From the NCBI GenBank assembly GCA_013205605.1, contig JABMMK010000377.1, forward strand, positions 1 to 8,495: 8,495 nucleotides of DNA, read 5' to 3'. Positions 6,394-8,495 of this stretch are shown piece by piece. The translations under genes and the position numbers were made by a program. Position 1 is the stretch's first letter, and each line of letters starts with the position of its first letter. Below the pieces are notes generated by a model. The model saw only the letters and a program-made list of their open reading frames with translations, ran no database searches and was not told where the DNA came from. The stretch comes from Cytophagales bacterium (lineage in GTDB: Bacteria; Bacteroidota; Bacteroidia; Cytophagales; Spirosomataceae).

Positions 6394-6855
6394 CTATTTC
6401 GAATTAGGCAAATATTTTTTATACGCGTCCAACGGGATAGGGCTATTCATTTCTTCAGGATTCGTCGACGGTTTCTCCCATGTTAAATATCCTTTAACCC
6501 AGGCAAAAGCTAATCCTAGCGCAAGTATTCCAACAAAAATAAACATTTCCAACAAGGCAAAGATTGGCCAATTCGAATCAGCTAACGCTAATTGCTTATT
6601 GCCAAAAACCACAGCCCAAGGAAATAGAAATATTAATTCCACTTCAAATAAAACAAATAAGAGCGCGATCACGTAAAACCTAGGGTTGAAGCGGATATTG
6701 GCATTTCCCATTGGCTCTTCCCCTGATTCATAAGTGCTTAATTTTTCCGCATTTGGCCTGAATGGTCTTAATGAACGAGATATAAATAATATCAAGGCAG
6801 TAGATAAAATGCCTGCTGCCAAAAAAGCGATTACATATGCAAATTGCTCGATCAT
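6394..6855 (-). CDS. nuoA: NADH-quinone oxidoreductase subunit A (NuoA)
   Basis: NuoA (ND3 homologue) is a small membrane subunit of respiratory complex I near the quinone site. The 153-residue protein has three predicted membrane helices (about 7-27, 59-82, 98-122). The diagnostic loop YESGEEPMGNANIRF (42-56) and the second-helix motif FYVIALLFVLFEVELIFLFPW (60-80) are present; the usual FDVE reads FEVE here (Glu71 for Asp, a conservative change). A polar tail of about 25 residues follows the last helix. The frame is open upstream to 6996, but those 47 residues overlap dedA and do not look like NuoA, so I start at the ATG at 6855. This start overlaps the dedA stop as ATGA, which suggests translational coupling. 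No nuoB or other complex I gene follows: the next gene is convergent, starting from the base after the nuoA stop. Confidence 0.9.
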   Translation of the reverse strand: MIEQFAYVIAFLAAGILSTALILFISRSLRPFRPNAEKLSTYESGEEPMGNANIRFNPRFYVIALLFVLFEVELIFLFPWAVVFGNKQLALADSNWPIFALLEMFIFVGILALGLAFAWVKGYLTWEKPSTNPEEMNSPIPLDAYKKYLPNSK

Positions 6856-7469
6856 TTTTTGAATTTCAAATAGCCTTTGATGATGGTATAGGTCGTGATT
6901 CCTAAAAAAAACAAGATGATGTATTGTACATAATTTATAATCCATGGAAAATGCTGTCCCATGTAATAACCTCCGGCAACTAAAATACCGACCCACATCG
7001 CCGCGCCAAAAACATTTAAAAATAAAAAGCTATACCAAGACATTTTGCTTATTCCAGCGAGTATAGGCGTAAATGTTCGCACAACGGGTAAAAATCGGCT
7101 GAGCACCAAAGCTCCAAAACCGTATTTTTCAAAAAAATCTCTCGTGGATTCTAAATGCTTTTTCTTGAAAAAGAAGCTATCAGGCTTCCCTTGTAGCGAG
7201 TTTCCGAAAAATCGACCCAGTAAATAACCACATAAAGAGCCGATGACTGCTGCAAGAAATATGCTGAGCATGATTGTCGACAAAGGTTCTTTTAAAACAC
7301 CTGTCCCGCCGAAAACACCTGTTAGAAAGAGTAAATAATCACCGGGCAGGAAAAAGGCAAAGAATAGACCATTCTCAGCAAATACAATTAAGGTAATGAC
7401 TAATAAGCCCGAACGGATAATGGTTTCCGAATCGGTCAACTGATGCCATAAAAGATTTATTTCATCCAT
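6852..7469 (-). CDS. DedA family membrane protein (VTT/SNARE-associated domain)
   Basis: DedA proteins are inner-membrane proteins; several act as proton- or sodium-driven flippases that recycle undecaprenyl phosphate or other lipids. The 205-residue length is typical. The N-terminal acidic motif ENGLFFAFFLPGD (Glu32 to Asp44) and the amphipathic arginine motif SRFLPVVRTFTPILAG (Arg125 and Arg131) are the two charged re-entrant signatures of the family. Helices lie at about 20-50, 65-85, 145-168 and 176-198. It is the first gene of the dedA-nuoA pair and overlaps nuoA by 4 bases. It is divergent from the small protein gene upstream of the metal pump, with 116 bases between. The exact substrate cannot be read from the sequence, so I give no symbol. 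Confidence 0.9.
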   Translation of the reverse strand: MDEINLLWHQLTDSETIIRSGLLVITLIVFAENGLFFAFFLPGDYLLFLTGVFGGTGVLKEPLSTIMLSIFLAAVIGSLCGYLLGRFFGNSLQGKPDSFFFKKKHLESTRDFFEKYGFGALVLSRFLPVVRTFTPILAGISKMSWYSFLFLNVFGAAMWVGILVAGGYYMGQHFPWIINYVQYIILFFLGITTYTIIKGYLKFKK

Positions 7470-7585
7470 AAATAGGCGGGAGATTCCTTAAATTAATCGT
7501 GTAGTATTACGCTTTAGTCTCAATCTATTAATTTTTCAAAGTATAAATATCCATTTAATTTTCGAAATTTCTGTACATTTAAGGA
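7470..7585. other. Divergent intergenic region between dedA and the metal-efflux genes
   Basis: This 116-base AT-rich stretch must hold promoters in both directions. I see no full TAnnTTTG match. On the minus strand TACTTTG (7533-7527 in reverse reading, within the bases around 7527-7535) is one base short of the dedA -7 spacing. The TACATTTA at 7574-7581 on the plus strand is too close to the ATG at 7586 to serve that gene. No strong hairpin is present. Confidence 0.45.
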
Positions 7586-7969
7586 ATGAAAAATATAGTG
7601 CTTACTTTTCTTTTTGTTTTATTTATTTTAGGCGGTCTTCTGCCTAAAGTAGGATTGGATCAATCATTTAAAGCAAACGAACTAGTAAAACATTTCCAAG
7701 AACATAAGAAGATAGAAAAATCAAACTTCAATTTTGTTGATTTTCTTTGGTTGCATTATGCAGCAGATTCAAAACATAGTAAAACAAGTAAGCATCCAAG
7801 TCTTCCTTCCATCGATTTTAATGGGATTATAGGCTATGTTATTCCTGGTTTATACTTTTTGTGTATTTGGCCTATTTTGATTTTGATGTCACGTAGGAAA
7901 GATCTTCAAGAAATAAATCTGTATCATTTTTCCTTATCCCGCGTTTTGATCGCGCCTCCTATGGCTTAA
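7586..7969 (+). CDS. Small membrane or envelope protein of unknown function upstream of a metal RND pump
   Basis: This 127-residue protein has an N-terminal hydrophobic segment (about 4-20, signal peptide or anchor), a polar middle with six histidines in the protein as a whole (36, 40, 57, 64, 70, 114), and a second hydrophobic segment (about 80-100) followed by a basic MSRRK. The middle reads LVKHFQEHKK (33-42), FVDFLWLHYA (50-59), and HPSLP (70-74); the end is IAPPMA. From memory this pattern (an 'EHxxEH' stretch, 'FxxFLxxHY', a His/Pro segment, a closing 'PP') recurs in short Bacteroidota proteins encoded just before CzcA/CusA pumps, but I cannot confirm it. There are no CxxC or Met-rich metal motifs, and only one cysteine (93). 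It lies 38 bases before the pump gene in the same direction, so co-transcription is likely and a metal-related role is plausible but unproven. Confidence 0.65.
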   Translation: MKNIVLTFLFVLFILGGLLPKVGLDQSFKANELVKHFQEHKKIEKSNFNFVDFLWLHYAADSKHSKTSKHPSLPSIDFNGIIGYVIPGLYFLCIWPILILMSRRKDLQEINLYHFSLSRVLIAPPMA

Positions 7970-8007
7970 AAATTGCAGATGCATTTTTTAAGTAAATATT
8001 AAGACCT

Positions 8008-8495
8008 ATGATCAATTCAATAATCTCATTTAGTATCCGCAATAAATTAGTTGTGGGAATTTTCGTGATCGGCTTAATTGCTTGGGGAAGTTATTCTTTA
8101 AGCCAATTGCCCATCGACGCCTTGCCCGATATTACATCGAATCAAGTACAAGTAATTACTCAGTCCCCAGCTTTAGCGGCGGCGGAAGTCGAGAAATTTG
8201 TAACCTATCCCCTAGAAATTTCATTAAGAACGATTCCCAATGTGCGCGATATTCGTTCAATTTCGCGGATGGGGCTTTCCATTATTACGGTCGTCTTTGA
8301 AGACGAGGTGGCGACGGAAGTGGCGCGCCAACAAGTTTCCGAGAAGTTGAAGGGCGCCGAGCCCTACCTATTAAAGGGCGCTGGAGTACCTGAAATGGCA
8401 CCTATTACCACTGGCCTCGGAGAATTTTATCAATATACCTTGGAAGTTGACCCCGCTTTTGAAAATCAATATTCATTAGCTGATTTAAGAACATA
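8008..8495 (+). CDS. CzcA/CusA-type heavy-metal efflux RND transporter, N-terminal part
   Basis: The first 162 codons of a gene cut off by the window edge; full family members have about 1,000-1,450 residues. HME-RND pumps are proton-driven inner-membrane trimers that export metal ions such as Zn, Co, Cd, Cu or Ag through a periplasmic adaptor and an outer-membrane channel. The ATG at 8008 gives the standard start: a first membrane helix (about 12-32) followed by the family signature LPIDALPDITSNQVQV (34-49). The porter domain follows with AAAEVEKFVTYPLE (57-70), IPNVRDIRSISRMGLS (76-91), VARQQVSEKL (105-114) and MAPITTGLGEFYQYTL (130-145), all CzcA/CusA-like. Metal specificity depends on the fourth helix, outside the window, so I give no symbol. 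The gene lies behind the small histidine-containing protein gene. Confidence 0.93.
   Translation, partial: MINSIISFSIRNKLVVGIFVIGLIAWGSYSLSQLPIDALPDITSNQVQVITQSPALAAAEVEKFVTYPLEISLRTIPNVRDIRSISRMGLSIITVVFEDEVATEVARQQVSEKLKGAEPYLLKGAGVPEMAPITTGLGEFYQYTLEVDPAFENQYSLADLRT

Noticed and set aside
6856..6996. 47-codon N-terminal extension of nuoA
   Set aside because: It overlaps dedA in another frame, is rich in His, Arg and Cys without NuoA character, and the ATG at 6855 gives the normal NuoA N-terminus.
7045..7227. Plus-strand open frame inside dedA
   Set aside because: It is antisense to the DedA arginine motif region and has no independent support.
7574..7581. TACATTTA as a -7 promoter element for the small protein gene
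   Set aside because: It lies so close to the ATG at 7586 that transcription would start inside the gene, and it also misses the final G of the consensus.
8082..8300. Plus-strand open frame of 72 codons near the right end
   Set aside because: It is out of frame with the CzcA/CusA gene, whose frame is open from 8008 to the edge with strong family motifs.
1..8495. Search for CRISPR repeats, insertion sequence ends, tRNA genes and riboswitches
   Set aside because: No regularly spaced repeats, transposase-like coding sequence, cloverleaf or conserved riboswitch core was seen by eye on either strand.

Overview
The window looks like chromosomal DNA from a member of the Bacteroidota, probably a Cytophagales-like lineage. 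The pointers are a PorP/SprF-family outer-membrane protein, a bacillithiol BshC gene, a lipoprotein with a Bacteroidota-style signal, an AT-rich base composition, the general lack of Shine-Dalgarno sequences, and matches to the Bacteroidota -7 promoter element TAnnTTTG. I see no mobile element, CRISPR array, tRNA or rRNA.

Left part (1-987, plus strand): a short AT-rich leader with a perfect palindrome and a direct repeat, then a 68-residue XRE-type DNA-binding protein that ends in a clear intrinsic terminator. A small lipoprotein gene of unknown function follows and probably has its own promoter.

Centre (973-5251, minus strand): four tightly packed genes transcribed in the order bshC, mnmH (selU), cysE, cysM, with gaps of 2, 4 and 1 bases. 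They look like one transcription unit. CysE and CysM make cysteine (or S-sulfocysteine from thiosulfate). BshC uses cysteine to complete bacillithiol. MnmH is a rhodanese/P-loop enzyme that converts 2-thiouridine to 2-selenouridine in tRNA. The common theme is thiol, sulfur and selenium metabolism.

Right part (5252-8495): a divergent promoter region with a 14-bp palindrome, then a porP/sprF-like gene on the plus strand. It abuts, tail to tail with no spacer, a minus-strand pair, dedA-nuoA, which overlap by 4 bases (ATGA). This nuoA has no nuoB behind it. Transcribed away from dedA are a small histidine-containing membrane or envelope protein and the start of a CzcA/CusA-type heavy-metal RND efflux pump, cut off by the window edge.

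Most genes belong to well-known families. The unusual points are the layout of the sulfur/thiol operon, the isolated nuoA attached to dedA, the unexplained small protein next to the metal pump, the basic insertion in the PorP-like protein, and several compact regulatory sites. I found nothing that I would call a wholly new system.
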